A DNA stretch of 17,067 bases from the NCBI GenBank assembly GCA_022574065.1, contig JACZST010000009.1:1-17067 (forward strand), in the 5' to 3' direction. Under the pieces are notes generated by a model. The model was not told where the DNA came from, did not search any database, and worked only from the letters and a program-made list of their open reading frames with translations. The DNA is from Acidobacteriota bacterium (GTDB taxonomy: Bacteria > Actinomycetota > Acidimicrobiia > Spongiisociales > UBA5794). Of the stretch, positions 5,550 to 13,079 are shown one piece after another. Position 1 is the stretch's first letter. The number at the start of each line of letters is the position of its first letter. The translations under genes and the position numbers were made by a program.

Positions 5550-8500
5550 ATGAACAAGGGGTTGCAGATCGAGCGCCGGTTTACGAATGCCGGCGAGGAC
5601 CCTTACCAAAACGTCGAGTGGCTGACAAGGGACTCCCGGATTACCAACCCGGACGGATCGGTGGTCTTCGAGATGGAGGATGCCGAGATTCCCGCTGCTT
5701 GGTCACAGGTCGCCGGCGACATCATGGTCTCCAAGTACTTCCGCAAGGCGGGCGTTCCCCACCTCGACGAAGATGGTGAGCCCATTGTCGACGATGAAGG
5801 AAACCCGGTGGTCGGTCCGGAGACCTCGGCGCGTCAGGTCATCAATCGGCTGGCGACCACGTGGCGCTGGTGGGGAGAGCAGCACGGGTACTTCGCCGGG
5901 GCGGACGATGCCAAGGCATTCGAGGACGAGATCGCCTACATGCTTCTGCACCAGATGGCGGCACCGAACTCGCCGCAGTGGTTCAACACCGGGCTCCACC
6001 ATCAATACGGCATCGAGGGTACGGCACAGGGTTTCTGGTTTGTGGATCCGGAGACAGGCGAGAACGTCGAGTCCCCCGATGCGTACAGTCGCCCGTCGCC
6101 ACATGCATGCTTCATCATGTCCGTCGATGACGACCTGGTGAACCCGGGCGGGATCATGGACCTCTGGGTCCGCGAGGCACGGTTGTTCAAGATGGGTGCG
6201 GGAGCCGGCGCCAACTTCTCCAACATCAGGGCGGAAGGGGAGCCGCTTTCGGGTGGAGGAAAGTCATCGGGGCTGATGAGCTTCCTCAAGGTCGGCGATC
6301 GGGCGGCGGGGGCGATCAAGTCCGGAGGAACGACGCGGCGGGCCGCCAAGATGGTCATCGTCGACATCGACCACCCCGATGTGGAGGCGTTCATAGCCTG
6401 GAAGGCACTTGAGGAGGACAAGGTCAGGGCACTCGTCGCCGCCGGCTACCCGTCGGATTTCAACGGCGAAGCCTATGCCACTGTGGCTGGCCAGAATTCC
6501 AACAATTCGGTTCGGGTGACCAACGAGTTCGTCAATGCGGTGATCAGCGACGCCGATTGGGACCTCGTTGCCAGGACGGGAGGCATCGCGAAGACGGTGA
6601 GGGCACGTGATCTGTGGCGTCAGATAGCAGATGCGGCGTGGGCGAGCGCCGATCCCGGAGTGCAGTTTCACACCACGGTCAATGAGTGGCATACCTCACC
6701 GGCAGGGGGAGAGATCCGGGCATCAAACCCCTGCAGCGAGTACATGTTCCTCGACAACACCGCCTGCAACCTGGCGTCGTTGAACCTCGGGCAGTTCTAC
6801 GACGATCCGACCGGGGTGTTCGACATCGACGGCTACCGGCATGCCATCCGGTTGTGGACGATCGTGCTCGAGATTTCAGTGACGATGGCCCAGTTCCCGT
6901 CGAAGCAAATCGCCCAGGGTTCATACGACTACCGGACGCTTGGCCTCGGCTACGCCAACCTCGGTTCGTTGTTGATGCGGATCGGCATCGCTTATGACTC
7001 CGATGAGGGCAGGGCAATTGCCGGTGCCCTGACCGCCATCCTCACCGGGGACGCTTATGCGACCTCGGCCGAGATGGCGGGCATCCTCGGGCCCTTCCCA
7101 AAGTTCGCCGATAATCGCGATGCAATGCTTGCGGTGATGCGGAACCACCGCAGAGCTGCCCGCAACGCACCGCAGACCGACTACGACGGTGTGTCCCATC
7201 ATGTGAGCGGAATCGACCCCGAGGCTTGCCCCGAAGAGCTGGTGGCGACCGCTCGCGAGTCTTGGGACCGTGCCGTCCAGCTCGGCGAGGAGCATGGGTA
7301 CCGCAACGCCCAGGCCACCACGTTGGCTCCGACCGGGACCATCGGCCTTCTCATGGACTGCGACACCACAGGGATCGAGCCCGACTTCGCCCTGGTCAAG
7401 TTCAAGAAGCTCGCTGGGGGCGGTTACTTCAAGATCGCCAACCGTTCCATCGCCCCGGCGCTGCAGCGGCTCGGGTATACGACCGACCAGATCAGGGAGA
7501 TCATCGAGCATGTCGTCGGCACCCTGGATCTCCAAAGGTCACCGCACATCAACGCGGCGACGCTGATGGCCAAGGGCTTCACCGCAGAGGACATCGCCAA
7601 GATCGAGGAGACACTGCCCTCGGTCTTCGAGCTCGGGTTTGCCTTCAATCAGTGGACCCTCGGCGAGGAGACAATGCAGCGCCTCGGCTTTACCTCCGAG
7701 CAGTACAACGGGCTCGGATTCTCGATGCTCCACGAGCTCGGCTTCTCCGGCGATGACATTCGTGACGCCAACGATGTGGTCTGTGGTCGGCAGGCGATCG
7801 AAGGCGCGCCGGGAATCAGGAAAGAACACCTCTCCGTGTTCGACACCGCCAACCGGAACGGCAAATACGGGAAGCGGTTCATCCACTACCACGGCCACAT
7901 CAAGATGATGGCGGCGGCGCAACCATTCATCTCAGGGGCGATCTCGAAAACGATCAACATGCCAAACGAGGCGACGGTCGAGGACATCGCGGCGTCGTAC
8001 CGGATGTCATGGGAGCTGGGGCTGAAGTCGATGGCACTGTATCGGGATGGTTCGAAGGCATCACAGCCGCTATCTGCCACCGCCGATGACAGTGCCACCG
8101 GTGAGTTGTCCGCAGAGCTGGCACAAGCGGTGGATCTCGAGGTTCAGATCCACGCCGGGATGTTCCAAGCCGGAACATCGCCCAGCGAGGCGTATCACGA
8201 CCTGTTGCGCCCGCGGTTCCTGCTGGCACCGAAGCGAAGCGGCTTCACCCGGGAAGCTCGCGTCGGCGGGCACAAGGTGTTCCTCCGCACCGGAGAGTAC
8301 GAGGACGGGACGCTCGGCGAGGTATTCATCGATCTAGCCAAGGAGGGAGCAACGCTGCGCGGCATCCTGTCCTGCTTTGCAATTGCGGTCTCCAAGGGTC
8401 TGCAGTACGGGGTCCCGCTGGAGGAGTTCGTGGACACGTTCACCTTCCAGACATTCGAACCCAGAGGAGTGGTCGAAGGTCATCCGAACATCAAGATGGC

Positions 8501-8972
8501 GAACTCGATCATCGACTACGTTTTCCGGTCACTCGGAGTCGAATATCTGGAACGCGACGATCTGGTGCAGGTGCCACCGAACCGGTCCGGGGATTTGCCG
8601 GAACCGCCGAAGGGCCTAGCCGTTGAGGCCGGCATGCAGCTAGATCTCACCGACGCTGCCATGGAATCGGATATCGATGCCCAGGTGGCGGTTGCCAAGT
8701 TCGTCGATGCCGAGGTTGTCGGGGGAGTGCCATCGACCCCGGCGGCGCTGGTATCACCAAACGGGACGGAACCACTCAGCGGGGCCGCAGCGGTGACGGC
8801 GGCGCTCAACGGCGGCGCAACCCAGGCCGCCGTGGCCACCGTGGCCGCGGAGTACTCCCTGAGTGAAATGATGGGAGATGCCCCGGCATGCCAAGGATGC
8901 GGCCACATGACCGTGCGCAACGGCTCCTGCTACGTGTGCCTGACCTGCGGAGACACAACCGGCTGTAGTTAG
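5550..8972 (+). CDS. nrdJ: Adenosylcobalamin-dependent (class II) ribonucleoside reductase
   Basis: It reduces ribonucleotides to deoxyribonucleotides in the cytoplasm using a thiyl radical generated from coenzyme B12, so it needs neither oxygen nor a NrdB subunit. ATG 5550 is chosen for GAGGGAGG 5-10 nt upstream; an in-frame GTG at 5508 would extend into the leader. The protein has 1140 residues, at the long end of the family. Visible motifs are PNSPQWFNTG near 138-147, FKMGAGAGANFSNIR, the catalytic NPCSE at 393-397 (N393, C395, E397) within NPCSEYMFLDNTACNLASLNLG, and PTGTIGLLMDCDTTGIEPDF near 595-614. A TSCPD-type C-terminal domain (HKVFLRTGEYEDGTLGEVFID) spans about 905-1000, followed by an Ala-rich linker. 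The C-terminal tail carries six cysteines (C1114, C1117, C1127, C1130, C1133, C1139), the redox or zinc-ribbon tail that re-reduces the active site. No intein or frameshift was seen. Regulation by NrdR is indicated by two upstream boxes. No cobalamin riboswitch was seen. Confidence 0.96.
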   Translation: MNKGLQIERRFTNAGEDPYQNVEWLTRDSRITNPDGSVVFEMEDAEIPAAWSQVAGDIMVSKYFRKAGVPHLDEDGEPIVDDEGNPVVGPETSARQVINRLATTWRWWGEQHGYFAGADDAKAFEDEIAYMLLHQMAAPNSPQWFNTGLHHQYGIEGTAQGFWFVDPETGENVESPDAYSRPSPHACFIMSVDDDLVNPGGIMDLWVREARLFKMGAGAGANFSNIRAEGEPLSGGGKSSGLMSFLKVGDRAAGAIKSGGTTRRAAKMVIVDIDHPDVEAFIAWKALEEDKVRALVAAGYPSDFNGEAYATVAGQNSNNSVRVTNEFVNAVISDADWDLVARTGGIAKTVRARDLWRQIADAAWASADPGVQFHTTVNEWHTSPAGGEIRASNPCSEYMFLDNTACNLASLNLGQFYDDPTGVFDIDGYRHAIRLWTIVLEISVTMAQFPSKQIAQGSYDYRTLGLGYANLGSLLMRIGIAYDSDEGRAIAGALTAILTGDAYATSAEMAGILGPFPKFADNRDAMLAVMRNHRRAARNAPQTDYDGVSHHVSGIDPEACPEELVATARESWDRAVQLGEEHGYRNAQATTLAPTGTIGLLMDCDTTGIEPDFALVKFKKLAGGGYFKIANRSIAPALQRLGYTTDQIREIIEHVVGTLDLQRSPHINAATLMAKGFTAEDIAKIEETLPSVFELGFAFNQWTLGEETMQRLGFTSEQYNGLGFSMLHELGFSGDDIRDANDVVCGRQAIEGAPGIRKEHLSVFDTANRNGKYGKRFIHYHGHIKMMAAAQPFISGAISKTINMPNEATVEDIAASYRMSWELGLKSMALYRDGSKASQPLSATADDSATGELSAELAQAVDLEVQIHAGMFQAGTSPSEAYHDLLRPRFLLAPKRSGFTREARVGGHKVFLRTGEYEDGTLGEVFIDLAKEGATLRGILSCFAIAVSKGLQYGVPLEEFVDTFTFQTFEPRGVVEGHPNIKMANSIIDYVFRSLGVEYLERDDLVQVPPNRSGDLPEPPKGLAVEAGMQLDLTDAAMESDIDAQVAVAKFVDAEVVGGVPSTPAALVSPNGTEPLSGAAAVTAALNGGATQAAVATVAAEYSLSEMMGDAPACQGCGHMTVRNGSCYVCLTCGDTTGCS

Positions 8973-8993
8973 TGGTGGGAAGGTCCGGTTGTG

Positions 8994-9027
8994 GAGAGGG
9001 GAGCCGTCGGGGGAGGGCTCCCCTCTC
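8994..9027 (+). terminator. Perfect 12-bp hairpin after nrdJ, probable terminator
   Basis: GAGAGGGGAGCC at 8994-9005 pairs perfectly with GGCTCCCCTCTC at 9016-9027 across a 10-base G-rich loop, 21 bp after the nrdJ stop. No U-tract follows. Position and stem strength make it the likely end of the nrdJ transcript. Confidence 0.7.
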
Positions 9028-9029
9028 TC

Positions 9030-9092
9030 CGTATTGCGTACAACGTATTACCTACCACGAGCCCGCCTTTCGTAATACGTAATACGTGATAC
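9030..9092 (+). repeat. Second degenerate heptamer tandem array, 9 units
   Basis: Immediately after the terminator the sequence reads in phase as CGTATTG, CGTACAA, CGTATTA, CCTACCA, CGAGCCC, GCCTTTC, GTAATAC, GTAATAC, GTGATAC. The first units and the last units are near reverse complements of each other (CGTATTAC against GTAATACG), so the array can also fold into a stem. It has the same 7-bp period as the array after the MFS gene but a different, AT-richer unit, and it fills the space up to the thioesterase start. Confidence 0.75.
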
Positions 9093-9124
9093 GGGTCGAA
9101 CACAGCGCATCACAAACGACGAAG

Positions 9125-9937
9125 ATGTGTCCACCTATGTCGTTTGCCTCTGCCACCGCGGTCGGTCATGTGCTGGGCGACGTATATCAAGGCGCCGTGG
9201 AGCCGGGGTGGGACATACTCGGGGCAACCAACGGCGGGTACCTGATGGCATTGTCAGCCCGCGCCATGGCTCAAGTCGCCGAGCGCCCCAACCCGGTGAC
9301 GATCACGGCCCACTTTCTGAACCCGGCCGGTCCGGGGCCGGTCACTATCGACACCAACCTCCTCAAGACCGGAAAGCGGTTCGCCACGGTCCAAGCCCGC
9401 CTCAACGACCCCCAACACTCGCTGGTCGCGCTGCAAGGCACCTTCGGAGACCTCCAACCCTCGAGCGCGTTGAAGCGATTCGAAGCAGGACCGCCCGAGC
9501 TACCACCACCCGAGGAGTGCGTCGGCGTCGAGCCCGCCGATACCTTCCCCCCGCCCATCTTCGCCAAAATCGAGGTGCGGCTCCACCCCGACGACGTGCC
9601 CCTTCTCTCCGACAGCCCGCGACAGCCGCGCATCAGGGGATGGTTCCGACTCCGCAACGGCGAACCGATCGACACCTTCGCCGTGCTTCTCGCCGTCGAC
9701 GGTTTCCCACCTGCCATCTTCAACACCGACCAGCCTCCGGCGTGGACCCCGACAGTCGAGCTCACCGCCCATGTGCGCGCCGTGCCGGTACGCGACGGGT
9801 GGCTGGCATGTGCATTCACCACGCGCTTCATCACCGGGGGGTTCCTCGAGGAAGACGGCGAGGTGTGGGACGCCACCGGACGGCTGATCGCTCAGTCCCG
9901 CCAGCTGGCTCTGGTGCCCAGGAGGCTCCGCAAATAG
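9125..9937 (+). CDS. TesB-like acyl-CoA thioesterase (double hot-dog fold)
   Basis: 270 residues from ATG 9125 (MCPPMSFASATAV); ATG 9137 (MSFASATAV) is an equally plausible start, since neither has a strong ribosome binding site. The N-terminal hot-dog half reads GWDILGATNGGYLMALSARAMAQV, then the strand NPVTITAHFLNP, then GKRFATVQARL. The second half has RGWFRLRNGEPIDTF, LAVDGFPPAIFN and TPTVELTAHVRA, then a C-terminal strand ending EVWDATGRLIAQSRQLALV. This order is characteristic of the thioesterase-like superfamily that hydrolyses acyl-CoA to free acid and CoA (Pfam 4HBT_3 type). It stands alone, separated from nrdJ by a terminator and a repeat array. The acyl chain specificity cannot be told. 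Confidence 0.85.
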   Translation: MCPPMSFASATAVGHVLGDVYQGAVEPGWDILGATNGGYLMALSARAMAQVAERPNPVTITAHFLNPAGPGPVTIDTNLLKTGKRFATVQARLNDPQHSLVALQGTFGDLQPSSALKRFEAGPPELPPPEECVGVEPADTFPPPIFAKIEVRLHPDDVPLLSDSPRQPRIRGWFRLRNGEPIDTFAVLLAVDGFPPAIFNTDQPPAWTPTVELTAHVRAVPVRDGWLACAFTTRFITGGFLEEDGEVWDATGRLIAQSRQLALVPRRLRK

Positions 9938-10233
9938 AGCGCGATCTAGTCTGGAGCAGGGCGACCTTTTGCGGAGCCGTGGCCCGAGCGGACCGTAGCC
10001 GAGAGCGAGAAAAAGAGCTCCACATCCGTCGAGGGACGAGGTCACTCATCGGTGCGCCCTCTAAGACGTGAGCCAGGAGCCCCAGCTATTGAGCCTGGAG
10101 CGACAGGAGACGGCCGTATTGGTGAAGGCTCAACCGTTCCCAGCGAGTTCGTGAACTCTCATGCGACTCTCAGGATCAAACACGCTAGCCGCGCCGTTGG
10201 TATGGGTAAGCGACCACGACACGAGGACCTTTC
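9938..10233. other. Noncoding stretch between thioesterase and htrA-like gene
   Basis: No supported ORF or RNA gene was found. The stretch holds an inverted repeat GAGTTC-GT-GAACTC at 10145-10158, which is a possible operator or leader hairpin for the protease. It also holds a weak run of GAGC-led 7-mers at 10070-10104. No convincing -35/-10 pair for the protease could be assigned. Confidence 0.4.
10145..10158. promoter_or_regulatory. Inverted repeat upstream of the htrA-like gene, possible operator
   Basis: GAGTTC and GAACTC are perfect 6-bp arms around a GT spacer, 75 bp before the protease start. The position suits a regulator site or the leader of the mRNA. It does not match the heat-shock operators I know (CIRCE, HspR HAIR). 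Confidence 0.35.
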
Positions 10234-11394
10234 ATGACGATGACCAGCGGCAGCGGAACCTACATCGGATACGAACCACCTGGGACCAAGGCCCCCCTCC
10301 GATCCGAGCCACCACGTAAGAAGAGGGGTGGCTGGATCGCGGTGGTCGCAGCAGCCCTCGTCGTTGGCGGACTTTCTGGAGCCGCCGCCTCCGTCCTGAT
10401 CGACGATGAACCGGCAGCGCCTGTCGTCATCGAGGTTCCGGCCGCCGCCGAGCCGGTCGCTCCGTCGAACACCGATGTCCCGACCTTCCTTGGGGTCGAT
10501 CCTGCAGCGGTAGGGGCCACCGTCATCCCGAGCATCGTCACCGTACAAGTGGGTTCGATCCAGAACGGCGAGTTCGTCGCCACAGCCTCAGGGTCGGGCG
10601 TCGTATTCGATCCCAGTCACATCATCACCAACCACCACGTGATCGACGGGGCCACCGCGGTCAGGGTCGTTCTCTCCGATGGCAGGGTCTATGACGCCGA
10701 AATCGTCGGCAGCGACCCCATCACCGACGTGGGCGTATTGGTGTTGGAGACGACAGACCTCGATCCGCTGACGCTCGGCGCCACCGACACGCTCACCGTC
10801 GGGATGCCGGCTATCGCCGTCGGAAGCCCGCTTGGTCTCGATGGCGGACCGTCCCTTTCGGTAGGTGTGATTTCCGCCCTGGGTCGTGAGGTTCGGACCG
10901 GTCCCGACGTCGTTCTCTTCGGCATGATCCAGACCGATGCTCCGATTACCAACGGGTCGAGCGGCGGCGCCCTGGTCGACGCCAACGGCAGGCTGATCGG
11001 CATCACCACCGCGGTCGGCGCCAGCCAGCTCGGCATCGAAGGTATCGGGTTCGCCACTCCCATCGAGATCGTCGAGCGCGTCGCCACCGAGATCATCGAG
11101 ACCGGGTCCGCGTCCCATGCCCTGCTTGGGATCTTGGGCAGCACTGCCTTTGAACCGATCTCTGAAAGCGGCGTGATGCCGGTTGGGGTCACCGTCGAAG
11201 AGGTGACCGAATCCTCGCCATCCGCCATCGCCGGGATCGCCGTAGGCCAGGTGATCACCTCTGTTGATGGTGTTCCAGTCCGCACCATGGACGAGCTGAT
11301 CACCGCCCTGCGGCACTACAGCGCTGGGGAGACGGTGACCATCGAGTTGACCGATGGCGGAATGGTCACTCTCCAGCTCGGTACGCGGGAGTAA
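10234..11394 (+). CDS. HtrA/DegP-type membrane-anchored serine protease with PDZ domain
   Basis: Envelope quality-control protease of the S1C family. 386 residues from ATG 10234, with GAGGA 6 nt upstream. A cytoplasmic N-terminus of about 33 residues ends in RKKRGGW, followed by one membrane helix (about 34-56) and a Pro/Ala-rich linker to about 82. The trypsin-like domain covers about 85-285, with the catalytic triad visible as H135 (TNHHVIDG), D165 (DPITDVGVLV) and S243 (ITNGSSGGALVD). The PDZ domain is at about 297-386 and ends with GDQ-like wording (VGQVITSVDGVPV). The residue before the catalytic serine is Ser rather than the more usual Asn of GNSGG; this is a tolerated variant and the enzyme looks active. 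The layout (short cytoplasmic tail, one helix, protease, one PDZ) is the common actinobacterial HtrA form. It is a single-gene unit closed by a terminator. Confidence 0.93.
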   Translation: MTMTSGSGTYIGYEPPGTKAPLRSEPPRKKRGGWIAVVAAALVVGGLSGAAASVLIDDEPAAPVVIEVPAAAEPVAPSNTDVPTFLGVDPAAVGATVIPSIVTVQVGSIQNGEFVATASGSGVVFDPSHIITNHHVIDGATAVRVVLSDGRVYDAEIVGSDPITDVGVLVLETTDLDPLTLGATDTLTVGMPAIAVGSPLGLDGGPSLSVGVISALGREVRTGPDVVLFGMIQTDAPITNGSSGGALVDANGRLIGITTAVGASQLGIEGIGFATPIEIVERVATEIIETGSASHALLGILGSTAFEPISESGVMPVGVTVEEVTESSPSAIAGIAVGQVITSVDGVPVRTMDELITALRHYSAGETVTIELTDGGMVTLQLGTRE

Positions 11395-11395
11395 C

Positions 11396-11409
11396 GAGTG
11401 ACAAGCAAC
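11396..11409 (+). repeat. Possible two-unit heptamer remnant
   Basis: GAGTGAC followed by AAGCAAC lies one base after the protease stop and resembles the early units (GAGTCGC, AAGTCAC) of the large array at 5134. Two units alone are not significant, so this is listed only because of its position and likeness. Confidence 0.25.
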
Positions 11410-11426
11410 ATTCCGGGACGAGGATG

Positions 11427-11459
11427 AGGGAAAACCAGGGCATTGCGCGGGTTTTCCCT
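11427..11459 (+). terminator. Terminator of the htrA-like gene
   Basis: AGGGAAAACC at 11427-11436 pairs perfectly with GGTTTTCCCT at 11450-11459 around a 13-base loop, 32 bp after the stop codon. The right arm supplies a T-run on the plus strand, so it can act as an intrinsic terminator. The mirrored A-run would allow it to work in the opposite direction as well. Confidence 0.75.
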
Positions 11460-11494
11460 TGGGAGGCTTGCCTTCCATAACTCTTCGAAAGCTC

Positions 11495-11523
11495 TTGACT
11501 TTCGTCATAGTGTTCGATATTCT
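11495..11523 (+). promoter_or_regulatory. Promoter of the ArsR-type regulator
   Basis: TTGACT at 11495-11500 (5 of 6 to the -35 consensus) and TATTCT at 11518-11523 (4 of 6 to the -10) are separated by exactly 17 bp. Transcription would start near 11530, giving a leader of about 44 nt before ATG 11574. Confidence 0.65.
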
Positions 11524-11529
11524 TCGAAC
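11512..11529. promoter_or_regulatory. Perfect inverted repeat over the -10 box, likely autoregulatory operator
   Basis: GTTCGA (11512-11517) and TCGAAC (11524-11529) are perfect arms whose 6-bp spacer is exactly the -10 hexamer. A further TTCGAA lies at 11484-11489, just upstream of the -35 box. A dimeric winged-helix regulator binding here would occlude RNA polymerase. Autorepression by the downstream ArsR-type protein is the simplest reading, but this is inference. Confidence 0.55.
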
Positions 11530-11573
11530 GTGACAAGAAATGTGCCCGAAGGCCACAAATCCAGGGGAACACG

Positions 11574-12683
11574 ATGAGGATGGAACCTCGGGTGAGGGAT
11601 TTCACCGCCCCCGAAACCGGCGAGCCGACTGTCGAGCTCGCGCTCCACTCCGCTGCAGACCTGCTCGTCGTTCTCTGGCTCCTCGAGGGCTGTGACGAGG
11701 CGGAGCAGGACTTTCAGGAATACGGCCTCGGAGCCGACTGGTTTGCCGGCATCACTTCCGCCATGTCGGATGCAACCACCGAGGCTATCCAGCGTGTCGG
11801 CGCCGGTGAGGTGTGGATCTCGGTGATGGGAATCCTCGCCGACCTGCCGGACGGCAGCACCGTCGACGAATTCATCGACCACGTCCAGGCCATGGCTCCC
11901 GTCGATATGAGGACCCGTTTGGTAGAGCTGAAGAGCTCCCGCGGCGCCGATGCCGATCTCCTGAAGGCAGCGGCCGAGGGAGACGCCGGCGCCTTGGAGC
12001 AGTTTCTCACCCTGCCCATGTTCGATGATCACAAACTGTGGCGGGACACGATCCAGCATCTGCTGGAGATGTCTCCCCAGGAGACCACCGAAATCATCAC
12101 CACCGCGATGCGGGGCCTGCAGAAGGATGCTTTCGCCGAGCACGAGAAAGCCTTCCGTTCGATTCTCGAACGCGACATCGAGGCGCACCGGAGCATGGCG
12201 AAGCGAATGTCGGCGGAGCGGCTGGTCGAGCTCACTACCAACGGGATTTCGATAGAGCGGGCCGGGTACACCAGGCCGATCCTGCTGCTCCCGACCGTCG
12301 CCGGGCGGCCGTGGGTGATATTCACCGATACGCCCGACCGCCTGATCATGGCCTATCCGGTAGCGGACGAATACATGGGCGCCGATCCAGACGCCCCGCC
12401 CAACTGGCTGATCAAAATATACAAGGCACTCGGCGACGAGCGGCGACTGCGGATCCTGCGCCACCTGTCGCGGGGACCAGCTTCGCTGCACGAGCTGGCC
12501 GAAGAGTTCGACATCTCGAAGTCGACTCTGCACCACCACATGATGCTGCTGCGCACCGCAGGGCTGGTAAAGGTGCTGATCGGCAATGAGAAGGAATACG
12601 CGTTACGCGAGGACGTGGTGCCGGAGACGGCGGCTGTCCTCCAGGCCTATATCGGCAACGATGCCATCAAGGGGGAACAGTGA
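11574..12683 (+). CDS. ArsR-type winged-helix transcriptional regulator with long N-terminal domain
   Basis: 369 residues from ATG 11574, with AGGGGA 5 nt upstream. The DNA-binding domain is at the C-terminus, about 282-345: IYKALGDERRLRILRHLSRG, then LHELAEEFDISKSTLHHHMMLLRTAGLV, then a beta-wing GNEKEYAL. This is the ArsR/SmtB fold. The recognition region lacks the CxC metal ligands of arsenic or cadmium sensors, so a metal-sensing role is not supported. The first 280 residues form a mostly helical region (LALHSAADLLVVLWLLEG, then several acidic helices) that I do not recognise; it may sense a ligand or protein partner. Canonical ArsR proteins have only about 100-120 residues. A palindrome over its own promoter suggests autoregulation. 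The next small ORF overlaps its stop, and an ABC exporter-type pair follows after a terminator, so that pair may be a target. Confidence 0.85.
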   Translation: MRMEPRVRDFTAPETGEPTVELALHSAADLLVVLWLLEGCDEAEQDFQEYGLGADWFAGITSAMSDATTEAIQRVGAGEVWISVMGILADLPDGSTVDEFIDHVQAMAPVDMRTRLVELKSSRGADADLLKAAAEGDAGALEQFLTLPMFDDHKLWRDTIQHLLEMSPQETTEIITTAMRGLQKDAFAEHEKAFRSILERDIEAHRSMAKRMSAERLVELTTNGISIERAGYTRPILLLPTVAGRPWVIFTDTPDRLIMAYPVADEYMGADPDAPPNWLIKIYKALGDERRLRILRHLSRGPASLHELAEEFDISKSTLHHHMMLLRTAGLVKVLIGNEKEYALREDVVPETAAVLQAYIGNDAIKGEQ

Positions 12684-12925
12684 TGTTGCACAGCCACCAA
12701 TTCGGAACCGCTCGAATGGCCGAGCTCACCAAAATCGCCAGCCACGCGTCACGGCGGCATAACCGCGGGTCGCCGGGGGGGATCGCTCGAATCCGCCTCG
12801 TCATCGCACGCGCGCTGGTGCTGACGGGAGCGAAGCTCCATGGGACGGAGCCGGCGGTCATCGGGCGGGTCGTCATCCTCGATCCGTGCGGGGAAGGCCC
12901 ACAGGGACTCCGGCCGGCTGCATAA
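12683..12925 (+). CDS. Small hypothetical basic protein coupled to the ArsR-type gene
   Basis: 80 residues from ATG 12683, whose first base is the last base of the regulator's TGA, with AGGGGGA about 7 nt upstream. A GTG directly before it (12680) is an alternative start. The N-terminal half is basic (SHASRRHNRGSPGG). A short amphipathic or hydrophobic stretch IARIRLVIARALVLTGAKL is followed by VIGRVVILDPCGEG. No family was recognised. Stop-start coupling, a good ribosome binding site and the terminator right behind it favour a real gene, although an overlap of this kind can arise by chance in GC-rich DNA. Confidence 0.5.
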   Translation: MLHSHQFGTARMAELTKIASHASRRHNRGSPGGIARIRLVIARALVLTGAKLHGTEPAVIGRVVILDPCGEGPQGLRPAA

Positions 12926-12957
12926 GCGTCCTAGACATGCCAGCTGTGTCGGCTGCG

Positions 12958-12984
12958 GGCCCCGGGAGTGATACTCCCGGGGCC
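12958..12984 (+). terminator. Strong 12-bp hairpin terminator after the regulator unit
   Basis: GGCCCCGGGAGT at 12958-12969 pairs perfectly with ACTCCCGGGGCC at 12973-12984 around a 3-base loop. It is a very stable stem, separating the regulator unit from the ABC transporter unit. Only a short TT follows. Confidence 0.78.
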
Positions 12985-13079
12985 TTGCCCGTCGGTGCCT
13001 TCCTCATTCGGGCCCGGCACGGCCGGGTTGCGTTCCGAGACGCCTACCGTTGTCGCTTCGTCGAGCCAAAAGGGAAATC

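Noticed and set aside
9973..10050. tRNA-Ser-like sequence (GGAGCCGTGGCCCGAGCGG)
   Set aside because: Only a vague likeness to an acceptor/D-arm; no anticodon arm, no GTTCRA T-loop and no closing acceptor stem could be found.
11512..11529. LexA (SOS) box
   Set aside because: Actinobacterial LexA boxes read GAAC-N4-GTTC; here the arms are in the opposite order (GTTCGA-N6-TCGAAC) with a different spacer.
13050..13079. ATG 13050 as the start of the ABC ATPase
   Set aside because: No ribosome binding site, and the ten added residues are basic and outside the conserved fold. ATG 13080 has AGGGAAA at good spacing.
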